Positions 23,036-29,837 of a stretch of 33,652 bases of DNA are shown in pieces (the first letter of the stretch is position 1; each line of letters opens with the position of its first letter). Made by a program: the position numbers and the translations under genes. The DNA is taken from positions 1 through 33,652 of the IMG/VR virus record IMGVR_UViG_3300025914_000473, one strand, 5' to 3'. Origin of the DNA: a virus. The notes under the pieces are model-generated. The model ran no database searches. It was given only the letters and a program-made list of their open reading frames with translations, and had not been told where the DNA came from.

Positions 23036-23628
23036 AAAAAAACTGATATGCCCAAGGCATCGCTTATCATCATACGGTTGAAAATATTTTCTTCAGTCTC
23101 CTGAATTGGGGTTTCCATATATGTTTCCGTTGGTTCGGTGAAGACCTTAATACCTTGCTTTCTTAAGTGACTTTGAAATTTTTTGTTCTTTATGCCACTG
23201 ATAACCTTATTCAATAACCTTTTCTTTAAAGGAATAGACTTCACAGGAAGCAATAACACGGCACATATCTTATCAATATTCTCCAAAACCAAATCAGGGT
23301 CTTTGGTATAGCTTGACAGGTCAATGAATTGAGCTGCATTCAGGTCTTTAACCTGTTTGATAAGCTTATATTTTCTTTCTCCAATGATGTAATAGTCTTG
23401 AATATTGCCTTTAGGCTCTGTATAAATCCAGTCTATTTGTTTGAATAGCTTATGTACTTCACTGATAGGATAGTCATTGAAAGCAGATTCCTCCACCCCT
23501 GCAAGTACTGCAAGAATATGTATCTTCTTTTCCAGCTCGTTTACGGAGCTGTCATTAATAGCACTGGTAATCTGCATAAAATCTTCAATGGTTACCTGTT
23601 CCCAACCTGTCTTTATTTGTAGTGTCAT
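22864..23628 (-). CDS. Tail assembly chaperone candidate (G-like, 0 frame)
   Basis: The unshifted product is 254 aa. It begins MTLQIKTGWEQVTIEDFMQI and has a helical domain with LEKKIHILAVLAGVEESAFN, a KQIDWIYTEP segment, YYIIGERKYKLIKQVKDLNAAQFIDL and ENIDKICAVLLLPVK, typical of small phage proteins that precede a tail chaperone frameshift. Residues 193-199 are encoded around the T9 run. After that, the 0 frame continues through LLSNSFINHIQACLESETM. Position after TerL and ahead of the gp10-like and tail genes fits. The alternative is a structural protein with a sequencing error in the homopolymer. Confidence 0.6.
   Translation of the reverse strand: MTLQIKTGWEQVTIEDFMQITSAINDSSVNELEKKIHILAVLAGVEESAFNDYPISEVHKLFKQIDWIYTEPKGNIQDYYIIGERKYKLIKQVKDLNAAQFIDLSSYTKDPDLVLENIDKICAVLLLPVKSIPLKKRLLNKVISGIKNKKFQSHLRKQGIKVFTEPTETYMETPIQETEENIFNRMMISDALGISVFFCLLSNSFINHIQACLESETMKQLKLISPMLKTAQEKSMMAKILEKAETGFSQNGIG
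23035..23041 (-). promoter_or_regulatory. Slippery heptamer T TTT TTT for -1 programmed frameshifting
   Basis: Minus-strand bases 23042-23034 are nine T residues preceded by G (23043) and followed by GCC. In the 0 frame the codons are GTT TTT TTT TGC, so bases 23041-23035 form the X XXY YYZ heptamer T TTT TTT. A one-base slip back gives TTG CCT TCT and the T-like frame. Confidence 0.7.
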
Positions 23629-23679
23629 ATCTAATTATATATATCCCTTGCCTTCATTATTTGTATTACGACAGGATTT

Positions 23680-25425
23680 TTATCTCAACTTATATTTCCC
23701 GTAATTTTTAGACTTCATTAGCTTATCCTGAATCGCAGCCGTCCAACAGTCACGTATATCATCATGATTAGGTTCATCTATGGTAACTTCGCTTAGCAGC
23801 AAAGAATTCCAACCACCATAAACCAATACAACCTTTCCGGCTTCAACTTTGGGAGCAACAGCGTTTAACCTTTCAAATTTTGAACTGGTTGGAATCCTTC
23901 CCTCCATTATATTCAATGGGGATTGTGTTTTCAAATAGGAAACAATGTCCTTGCCGCTTGCTTTCGGTTCCACATATATCTTGCTGCGATGGGTGTACCC
24001 GTTGTTTTCAGTCCATTGCTGAATAAACCTTATCAGCTTTGGAAATTCCATCCTTACTTGAGCTACGTTCAGGATATATAAAATTTCCCCAATAAGTGTA
24101 CAGGCTAGAATTGCTGAAGGGTCGTTCTTGCTTTCCTTGGTATAAGCTGTATCAGCATAAAAATCAATGATGGGTGTTTTACCCTGAATCAATAATTGGT
24201 ATTCAGTGAAAGGAACAATAGGTATCCATTTTTCCTGAATGATATTGTCAGATGTATCCACCGGTTGTTGCAACATCTGGGCATTGTATGCTTTTTGCCT
24301 AAGTTCAATAAGCTTTGTACTTAAAACTTCCCTGCTTAACCTTACAGGGTCAAATAATCCGTCGATATAGTGTTCAGCCAATGAAGCCGGTTGAAGTGAT
24401 TTATTTAGTTCAGCCGGTAGACAAATGTGTTTAAACTGGATACCACTGTTAAGCAGGTACGAGGTTAAATCATGTGGGTGCAATCGCTGTTGCACATGTA
24501 TGGTAAGGGTTGATTCAGCACTGATTTTTCTGCTTGATAATGTTCCTGTAATCCACTGATTGGTTTTTTCTCTTTCTATTTCCGAATTAACTAAACGTAA
24601 ATCCTGTATATCATCGGAAATTATAAAATGAGCATGGAAACCAATAATGGTGCCACCAACCGTAGTGCCTATCCTAGAACCGCCTCTTGTGGTAGCGAAG
24701 TTTGATTTTACATCTTGGTCTTCCCTTAATGAAACGTTAGGAAAATATCTTAAGTACTTTTCTGATTTTACAATGTCCCTTGTTTTGGTGGCATTCTGTT
24801 GAACGAGCTTATCAGTTGCTGAAGCAGCAATTACTTTTATCGTTGGGTCAACACACCATAACCATGCATTAAACATTTGGCTTATTACCGTGCTTTTGGT
24901 TTGGCCGGGTGGCATGTTTACCAGTATATCACTTTCTTTTTTTTCACGTCTGATTACCCGCCAGCCTGCTTCTTGTAATTCAGAACACAAAAATTTGATA
25001 TGCCAATTATAACGGGGTATTTCAGCACTTACATTTTCCCAGAATTCCTGAAGGAAGAAATAAAAACTGCGCTTACACAGTTCAGCTTTTGCTTTATCAA
25101 TATCCAAGCTTTCTAATATCTGCTTGAGGGTTTCGGGTTCTGTAATATTTCCATCTGAATTTTTTACAGATTTTTCAGTCAATCTGGAATCCGCTGATTC
25201 ATTTTTGGGCTGTTGCATAAATTGGTCGGATACCGTTTTGGAAGCTGACTTGGTAGAAATTTTTTCAGTACTGGAAATAGTTGCAGAAGCAACAGTCTCA
25301 TTGTGTACCAATGCCGTATTGGCTTGCTTCCTTGGTCTTCCACGTCTGGCAGTTGGGGTAGGGGTTGGGATTATTATATCTGTACTTTCAATAGGATTTG
25401 AAAATTGTATGGTGTCCGCTGACAT
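23680..25425 (-). CDS. terL: Terminase large subunit
   Basis: The 581-aa product has an ATPase and a nuclease domain. The Walker A region is NMPPGQTKST (residues 170-179), the Walker B region HFIISDDIQD (266-275), and the coupling segment LTIHVQQRL is near 307-315. The nuclease acidic residues fit FYADTAY (Asp425), YVEPKASG (Glu486) and HDDIRDCWTAAI (Asp556/Asp559). It packages phage DNA through the portal. Residues 1-115 form an unusual extension: disordered, Ser/Thr/Lys-rich, with a RRGRPRK AT-hook-like motif at residues 27-33. The gene is separated from TerS by a 395-base non-coding gap. Confidence 0.93.
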   Translation of the reverse strand: MSADTIQFSNPIESTDIIIPTPTPTARRGRPRKQANTALVHNETVASATISSTEKISTKSASKTVSDQFMQQPKNESADSRLTEKSVKNSDGNITEPETLKQILESLDIDKAKAELCKRSFYFFLQEFWENVSAEIPRYNWHIKFLCSELQEAGWRVIRREKKESDILVNMPPGQTKSTVISQMFNAWLWCVDPTIKVIAASATDKLVQQNATKTRDIVKSEKYLRYFPNVSLREDQDVKSNFATTRGGSRIGTTVGGTIIGFHAHFIISDDIQDLRLVNSEIEREKTNQWITGTLSSRKISAESTLTIHVQQRLHPHDLTSYLLNSGIQFKHICLPAELNKSLQPASLAEHYIDGLFDPVRLSREVLSTKLIELRQKAYNAQMLQQPVDTSDNIIQEKWIPIVPFTEYQLLIQGKTPIIDFYADTAYTKESKNDPSAILACTLIGEILYILNVAQVRMEFPKLIRFIQQWTENNGYTHRSKIYVEPKASGKDIVSYLKTQSPLNIMEGRIPTSSKFERLNAVAPKVEAGKVVLVYGGWNSLLLSEVTIDEPNHDDIRDCWTAAIQDKLMKSKNYGKYKLR

Positions 25426-25820
25426 TTGGTCTGTATGTTATAATGTCGTATCTTTAATCATTGTTAATCAATACGTTATGTTAGTGGGTCAAACCCTGAA
25501 TTCTGAACTTCTTAAACGGAATCAGCGTAATTACGCTGATTATTATAGGCTTCCGATATGCTATAATAGTCGTCTGATATCTCTCTATAACTGGCCTATT
25601 ATCAGTATATTATGCGGTGGTAAAATTGATAGTTGCATAGGCAACCAGTCTATTTAACATAAGACCAGCTATAGGAAAAATGTCACTTCTTAAATGCCCG
25701 TTTTACCCTAGTGGGAATCTACCCGGTATTATATGCCTCCTACCAACCTAAAGTGGGAATTAGGACACATCGTCGCTTGGTGTTTAAACATTAAAGCCTT
25801 CTAAGGTCTCATTTATAAGG
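25426..25820. other. 395-base non-coding gap between terS and terL with palindromes
   Basis: No frame of useful length runs through this gap on the operon strand. It holds a perfect 22-base palindrome with half-site AATCAGCGTAA (25520-25541), an inverted repeat TATTATAG (25541-25548) with CTATAATA (25561-25568), a long-range complement (CTGATTATTATAGGC at 25537-25551 with GCCTATTATCAG at 25593-25604), and GTTGC-ATAG-GCAAC near 25632-25645. The word AGTGGGAAT occurs at 25710 and 25754. Candidates are a packaging (pac/cos) site, an operator and promoter for terL, or a structured RNA. Confidence 0.5.
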
Positions 25821-26378
25821 CTATCCGCTGCCCAATTTTGCCCTGTCTGCTAAGGCTATAAGGGTTGCCAACTGGGTATCATTGAGCAGCGTTACATCAT
25901 ATTGATGCTGTATCGTTACCATCTGCTGATTCTTTATTCTTCCCTTGAGGTTATTGTATTCCTTAACGGCAAGGCTCTTGGCTTTCAGGTCTGCATTCTG
26001 GGTCATTAGATAAAGCAATTGCTTATCAGCAAACGAATCGTTCAAGCCTTCACCATCCAATAGAATATCTATCAACGTTAGTACCGTGGCATGCCTTAGC
26101 ATTGCGCTTGCCCCGCTTGAGCATTGAGCTGATTCACTTTTGTTATTCAGGTCAAGATTATAAGCTAAGGCATATGCAGCCTTACCATTGCCGAAAATCT
26201 CACTGCTGCAATAATATATGGCAAAGCTTATTTGGTTCGCTGTGAGCTTTAATTCCCTTCCTACATCATGTATGGATACTTCACCCTTGGCAAGCTGTTG
26301 AGATTTCTGTTTTACCAATTCCATTTTCGTTATTGGTGTTGCTGGGGGAAGCCATTGTAGCTGTGTAGTTGCTGTCAT
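25821..26378 (-). CDS. terS: Terminase small subunit
   Basis: I chose ATG 26378 (185 aa), which overlaps the stop of the preceding gene (TAATG); a longer frame to 26459 would run through that gene. Residues about 32-60 are a helix-turn-helix (GEVSIHDVGRELKLTANQIS) for recognising the packaging site. A helical core follows (ALAYNLDLNN, MLRHATVLTLIDILLDGEGL, DKQLLYLMTQNADLKAKSLAVKEYNNLKGRI), the typical oligomerisation core of Bacteroidota phage small terminases. It lies upstream of TerL as expected. It should form a ring that binds phage DNA and hands it to TerL. Confidence 0.8.
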   Translation of the reverse strand: MTATTQLQWLPPATPITKMELVKQKSQQLAKGEVSIHDVGRELKLTANQISFAIYYCSSEIFGNGKAAYALAYNLDLNNKSESAQCSSGASAMLRHATVLTLIDILLDGEGLNDSFADKQLLYLMTQNADLKAKSLAVKEYNNLKGRIKNQQMVTIQHQYDVTLLNDTQLATLIALADRAKLGSG

Positions 26379-26617
26379 TATTCTATGGTGGTGTTTGTTT
26401 GGTATTGTGTTATGAGGTTCGCCATGCGTTGCATTGCACCTCGAACACATGCACCACAACTGAACCTGATGGATTCATTTGGGAACAACTGTTTATGCAG
26501 TTCTGCAAACTTTGCCAACCAATCATGGGGCAAGCCGTGATAGCTACCTGTAGAGGCAAGGGAGGCGAAATTTTGGCTTTGTTCCATTAGGAAGTTATAT
26601 TGTTCATCGTTTAACAT
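26378..26617 (-). CDS. Small hypothetical protein at the head of the packaging operon
   Basis: The 79-aa product is mostly helical, with MEQSQNFASLASTGSYHGLP and a C-terminal SIRFSCGACVRGAMQRMANL containing a Cys pair. It overlaps the small terminase start by one base, so they are translationally coupled. It is the first gene of the minus-strand virion operon. No family is recognised; similar small proteins precede the small terminase in related phages. Function unknown. Confidence 0.6.
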   Translation of the reverse strand: MLNDEQYNFLMEQSQNFASLASTGSYHGLPHDWLAKFAELHKQLFPNESIRFSCGACVRGAMQRMANLITQYQTNTTIE

Positions 26618-26619
26618 AG

Positions 26620-26639
26620 GGCTTTAAAAGGCTTTAAAA
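26620..26639. repeat. Two exact tandem 10-mers before the virion operon
   Basis: GGCTTTAAAA occurs twice without a gap (26620-26629 and 26630-26639), directly upstream of ATG 26617 on the minus strand. A 10-base period places both copies on one face of the helix, suited to a regulator, or they could affect ribosome access in the mRNA leader. Confidence 0.5.
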
Positions 26640-26812
26640 TCGTTCGATTATATTTTGATAAAAAAAATGAAAATCGCAAGTGTTATCGTTAGTTATTGGT
26701 GTATAATAGTTATGTGTTGCTGTCATACTTAAATAAATATCTCGTTGTTCTCGAAAAGTTTCTTTTTTACAATTCATTTGTTTTAGATAGTATTACAAAA
26801 AATAAAATACTG

Positions 26813-27013
26813 ATGGAAGAAAACGGATGGTTGAAGGCTGCAAAAATTTTACGAGCAGACCCTGATGGGCAGGTTTTATGTCCTGATTGCAAAAAGGGTT
26901 TTCTTCATGCGAAAGATGAGATTTGGCCTAATGGTGAGAAGTGCGACCGGTATTTGATTTGCGACAATTGCAAAGCATATAACGTAATAACTTTTAATTT
27001 AGATAAACCTTAA
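26813..27013 (+). CDS. Small zinc-ribbon protein
   Basis: I chose ATG 26813 (66 aa); the longer frame to 26696 would add a hydrophobic segment with no other support. The product has CPDC (Cys23, Cys26), a Cys44 and CDNC (Cys50, Cys53), the layout of a zinc ribbon, with a linker LHAKDEIWPNGEKCDRYLI. It is likely to bind zinc and perhaps nucleic acid. It lies alone on the plus strand between two minus-strand operons and ends 13 bases from the convergent 55-aa gene. It resembles small zinc-ribbon proteins found outside phages as well. Confidence 0.65.
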   Translation: MEENGWLKAAKILRADPDGQVLCPDCKKGFLHAKDEIWPNGEKCDRYLICDNCKAYNVITFNLDKP

Positions 27014-27026
27014 ACATTTCATTTAT

Positions 27027-27194
27027 TCAGTTTTGGTTGGGTCTGGTCGGTGTTTTGGTATTTTTATCATACGCAGAAGTTGTAGTGCTAGTTGAATCGG
27101 TTGTTCGGTTATCCTTTTTAATGATTTTGGCTAGTACGTATATAAAAACACCAATTCCTGTTGCTATCATTAAGTATTTAAAAATTGTTTCCAT
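27027..27194 (-). CDS. Small single-span membrane protein, 55 aa
   Basis: The minus-strand frame begins at ATG 27194, 14 bases after the 71-aa gene, and ends at TGA 27027. The product METIFKYLMIATGIGVFIYV... has one membrane segment (about residues 4-23), a basic stop-transfer (KIIKKDNR), and a Ser/Thr-rich tail (TTDSTSTTTSAY). This is the layout of a single-span protein with its tail on the cytoplasmic side. It is part of the operon that starts at 29119. It is too short for many gene finders. Function unknown; there is no lipobox or partner frame to suggest a spanin. Confidence 0.55.
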   Translation of the reverse strand: METIFKYLMIATGIGVFIYVLAKIIKKDNRTTDSTSTTTSAYDKNTKTPTRPNQN

Positions 27195-27208
27195 AGTAGT
27201 TTGTTTTT

Positions 27209-27424
27209 TTATAGTTGATGATATGTCAGTCTGTAAACATATTTTTTAAGAAGAAAAAGTTCGTGGTTGAGGCTGGTTATTAGGTTGTCGTCTTTTGGGT
27301 CGGCGGCATTAGCTTCAGCCAATTGAGCTGAAAGCTTTTCACATTCAGCTTTTCCATGAGCAACTAATTCTTCAGTTGTGACCTGATTCGGTCTTTGTGC
27401 GTTAAGTTCAGCAAGGGTATTCAT
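27209..27424 (-). CDS. Hypothetical coiled-coil protein, 71 aa
   Basis: The product is helical and charged, with a likely coiled coil from about residue 15 to 40 (TEELVAHGKAECEKLSAQLA) and a second helix (LITSLNHELFLLKKYVYRL). It starts 16 bases after the nuclease stop codon and ends 14 bases before the 55-aa membrane gene, so it belongs to the same minus-strand operon. No family recognised. Confidence 0.55.
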   Translation of the reverse strand: MNTLAELNAQRPNQVTTEELVAHGKAECEKLSAQLAEANAADPKDDNLITSLNHELFLLKKYVYRLTYHQL

Positions 27425-27440
27425 TGGGTTGTGGTTTTTC

Positions 27441-27923
27441 TTATATTACTATCATTTTTGATAAAAGGAAAGGCTTATCGAATATTGCCAGAAGATATCC
27501 GTTTCTATCTGTCAGCAGTTTTTTCTGTTTCAGTTTGGGGTCAAAGCAGAGCCTTTTAAGGTCGGTTGTGCTAATGATATGGAAAGCATCAGACCCTTCG
27601 AGAACAAAGCCGTAATAGTCAGCAGTAGTAAGTGAGAGCCCACTATCAACCCTTTGGCCGTCTAGTGTTTTGCTTAGCTCAATTACGATAGTTCCATTTT
27701 TAAAATCAAGGTCTTTATTATAAGCAGCGTTCCATTTTACCTCATATTTTAATATGGTTCCTGTGGTTGCTGTCGTGCTCAGGTCATATCCGGGAAAATA
27801 GCCTTCCGCGTAACTTGATTCTGTATTACAGGTATATTCGACCCTTAAATAATTTTCAAATAATCTCTCTGCTTCTCGTCCTTTTTTAAAATCCCGTTTG
27901 AATTCGTGGTTTGTGCTTGCCAT
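27441..27923 (-). CDS. PD-(D/E)XK nuclease-like protein
   Basis: The 160-aa product has an N-terminal helix GREAERLFENYLR (Glu18), then GYFPGYDLS with Asp47, and ILKYEVKWN with Glu61 and Lys63, the D...ExK pattern of the PD-(D/E)XK fold. A later GTIVIEL (Glu82) fits the next core strand. Size and order match compact phage recombination or restriction-type nucleases. It lies between the sigma-like gene (62-base gap, with a 12-base AT palindrome at 27926-27937) and the 71-aa gene. Its job may be recombination, DNA processing or host DNA breakdown; context does not decide. Confidence 0.6.
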   Translation of the reverse strand: MASTNHEFKRDFKKGREAERLFENYLRVEYTCNTESSYAEGYFPGYDLSTTATTGTILKYEVKWNAAYNKDLDFKNGTIVIELSKTLDGQRVDSGLSLTTADYYGFVLEGSDAFHIISTTDLKRLCFDPKLKQKKLLTDRNGYLLAIFDKPFLLSKMIVI

Positions 27924-27985
27924 ATAGATATATATCTGCGGATAACGAAATACCCGGTATGCTGGTCAATTTTTCCAAGATATTT

Positions 27986-29119
27986 TTACTGTTTTATTCT
28001 GGCTTGTTTTTTACCCAATACTTTTATCAGCGTAGACATTTTGCATTTTAGTTGAAGAGCGATATCGAGCCTTTTCATTCCCTCAGATTCCAATATTGAA
28101 GCGCGAAGTTTTATCTCTTCATAGCGTTTTGGTTTTGTTTGGGGCTTCCTTTTTCCCAATAATTTAATAATTGTACGGTAATCACATTTAAGCATTTTAG
28201 TTACTTCAGTCCTCGTTTTTCCTTGTGCAATTAATTGTTCAGCTTGAATTTTTATTTCTGCATTCCGTATTTTCCTTTTTTCTGCTGGTTTTGGTTTGCG
28301 AATTGCAGGGGTAGTGGTAATTCTTATTTTTTTGGGTGGAGCGCCAATATACCTTGTCACACTGTCGTAACTGGTTTGCATTATTTCTGCTATTTCTGAA
28401 TGGGAATAGCCTTGCGCTTTCAATTCAGAAGCCAGTTCCTTTTTCTCCGTGATTGTTATGCTCGTTTTTTTTATTTTAATTGTTTTTTTGACTGGTTTTG
28501 TTTTGAGAATTATTCTCAATTGCTGTCTGGCGCTATCGAGAGCTCTTTTATTTAAGCCTATATCATTATATGTTTCATCTGGGTTTTTCGATAGTGACTT
28601 CTCAATAGCTTCCCGTTGTTCAGGTGCTAGTTTCTTTATAGCGTCGAATAGCAGGTTCATTTTATTTTGTTGGTCATCTTGGGCTTCTGATTCGCTTATA
28701 GGGTCAACGAACAATTTATCCTGATAGTGGTCTATCTCAAGACTATTGTCAGTTATTTTATTGGACATAGTGAGAGGTCTTTTTATTTCGGTTAGAAACT
28801 GGTTATGTAAGCCACGATACAGATAACTTTTAAAATCTTCATGTGTTAAATCCTTATGTTTTTTTCCTGCAATTTGACCATTGAGCATTTTATTATATAA
28901 GCCGGTTACAGCATCGTGAATAGCAGTTTGTTTTTGTTCAGGGGTTAAGAATCTCGCCTCAATCATATTTTTTGAAAGGAATATGCAATGAGCAATGAGC
29001 TGTTCAGGGGTTACACCAGTATTGGGATTGATATCCGTAATAAGCCTTTCTTTGGTTATATGGGTGTTTTCCTCAAGTCTGGGACGGTCTTTTTTATAAT
29101 GGGTTTTGTAGTTGGACAT
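27986..29119 (-). CDS. Sigma-like protein with three C-terminal HTH units
   Basis: I chose ATG 29119 (377 aa); the longer frame starts with TTG 29173. Residues about 35-120 are helical (VTPEQLIAHCIFLSKNM, TPEQKQTAIHDAVTGLYNKM, SYLYRGLHNQFLTEIKRPL), resembling sigma region 2. Residues about 155-205 look like region 4 (AIKKLAPEQREAIEKSLSKN, DIGLNKRALDSARQQL). The C-terminal half carries three similar helix-turn-helix units (near residues 229-259, 292-322, 338-370), each of the type G-[YKM]-[ST]-R-x-[ED]-[VI]-A-x-x-[LM] followed by a recognition helix ending LLGK or VLGK, joined by Lys/Pro-rich linkers. It heads the minus-strand operon and probably controls phage transcription at repeated operator sites. 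Confidence 0.55.
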   Translation of the reverse strand: MSNYKTHYKKDRPRLEENTHITKERLITDINPNTGVTPEQLIAHCIFLSKNMIEARFLTPEQKQTAIHDAVTGLYNKMLNGQIAGKKHKDLTHEDFKSYLYRGLHNQFLTEIKRPLTMSNKITDNSLEIDHYQDKLFVDPISESEAQDDQQNKMNLLFDAIKKLAPEQREAIEKSLSKNPDETYNDIGLNKRALDSARQQLRIILKTKPVKKTIKIKKTSITITEKKELASELKAQGYSHSEIAEIMQTSYDSVTRYIGAPPKKIRITTTPAIRKPKPAEKRKIRNAEIKIQAEQLIAQGKTRTEVTKMLKCDYRTIIKLLGKRKPQTKPKRYEEIKLRASILESEGMKRLDIALQLKCKMSTLIKVLGKKQARIKQ

Positions 29120-29198
29120 AGGGTACTTCTTATTACTATATATATCCAGTAATTGCTGAAAGTGTAGGTTCAATCGATATTTCTTTTGGACGGTGGTG

Positions 29199-29220
29199 GG
29201 TTTCTTATTGGTGAGAAACC
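29199..29220. promoter_or_regulatory. Inverted repeat upstream of the sigma-like gene
   Basis: GGTTTCT (29199-29205) and AGAAACC (29214-29220) are perfect 7-base arms around 8 bases. They lie about 80 bases upstream of ATG 29119 on the minus strand, in the expected promoter region, and may be an operator or a leader hairpin. Confidence 0.45.
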
Positions 29221-29282
29221 TGAAACTGCGTCAGAAGAAGAAGCAACTAAAAAATAGGGGGGCGGGGCGCAACGGGGGGTTA

Positions 29283-29300
29283 CTTGGCGGTTGCGCCAAG
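29283..29300. promoter_or_regulatory. GC-rich hairpin CTTGGCG-gttg-CGCCAAG
   Basis: Perfect 7-base arms (29283-29289 and 29294-29300) lie within an unusually G-rich stretch (29258-29280 is almost all G with few breaks). It stands out from the AT-rich surroundings. On the plus strand, T-rich DNA begins about 25 bases later; too far for a standard terminator. Confidence 0.45.
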
Positions 29301-29492
29301 GTGTATGCGGCTGCGCCTCTTGAGGTTTTGTTTTTTTCTTTGGCTTACCAGCCTATATAATATAGCAAAGGTGGATTGACAGTAGGCTTCGCCTTGGTTG
29401 ATGGTATGTTTTATCTGATTGGCGTACCGCCTCCATATCAAGAAAGATTTGAAAATACTTCTCCGAAGGTATCTGAATCAAAATTTTTGGGT

Positions 29493-29552
29493 ATTCTGAT
29501 AGAGATTCTAATATCTATTTTTATAAGGATTCTTATATGTATTCTTATATGT
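29493..29552. other. Five tandem AT-rich 12-mers (DNA-unwinding element candidate)
   Basis: Five 12-base units follow without gaps: 29493-29504, 29505-29516, 29517-29528, 29529-29540 and 29541-29552. All begin ATT; the last two are identical (ATTCTTATATGT). They abut the iteron array on its left side, the arrangement of the AT-rich melting repeats beside iterons in plasmid and phage origins. Confidence 0.65.
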
Positions 29553-29561
29553 ACGCAATAG

Positions 29562-29669
29562 TTGCAGGTACAACGTGCAAGAATTGCAGGTACAACGTGC
29601 AAAAATTGCAGGGTCTACGTGCAATAGTTGCAGGTACAACGTGCAAGAATTGCAGGTAGGGTAGCAAAA
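29562..29669. repeat. 22-bp iteron array (candidate replication origin)
   Basis: The 19-base unit TTGCAGGTACAACGTGCAA recurs with a 22-base period at 29562, 29584, 29606 (GGTCT variant) and 29628, with 3-base spacers, followed by a degenerate fifth copy at 29650. A half copy precedes the array at 29552-29561. Each unit has TTGCA/TGCAA arms. A related palindrome TGCAAC-gat-GTTGCA lies at 29687-29701. Period of two helical turns puts all sites on one face, as expected for initiator binding. Confidence 0.8.
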
Positions 29670-29791
29670 CCACCTCAAGGGCTATATGCAACGATGTTGC
29701 AAAAGTATTTGGCCGAAACACTGGACTTATTCCGGATTTAGAAGTACAATAAGGCAGGTCAACATATTTATTTGAAAGGATAAAATCTTTC

Positions 29792-29833
29792 CCGGTAGCC
29801 AAGGGGGTAGCTCCCCCTTGGTCTGCGTACCGG
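29792..29833. other. Strong two-level hairpin before the initiator-like gene
   Basis: CCAAGGGGG (29799-29807) and CCCCCTTGG (29813-29821) pair with a 5-base loop, and an outer pair CCGGTA (29792-29797) with TACCGG (29828-29833) extends it. It lies 44 bases upstream of ATG 29877, in the mRNA leader or origin flank. Confidence 0.6.
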
Positions 29834-29837
29834 CCCA

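Noticed and set aside
25124-25657. Plus-strand frame of 177 aa over the terL start and the following gap
   Set aside because: Its first half is antisense to the TerL N-terminus, with low-complexity content, and it has no recognisable features.
26696-26812. N-terminal extension of the zinc-ribbon protein from base 26696
   Set aside because: The extension is AT-rich, hydrophobic without a proper signal, and the compact zinc ribbon starts naturally at ATG 26813.
29376-29561. Plus-strand frame ending in ILIEILISIFIRILICILIC
   Set aside because: The hydrophobic tail is produced by the AT-rich 12-mers, the start codon is TTG, and no other support exists.
29562-29669. CRISPR array
   Set aside because: The repeat unit is 19 bases with only 3-base spacers; it is a tandem iteron array, with no unique spacers and no cas genes.
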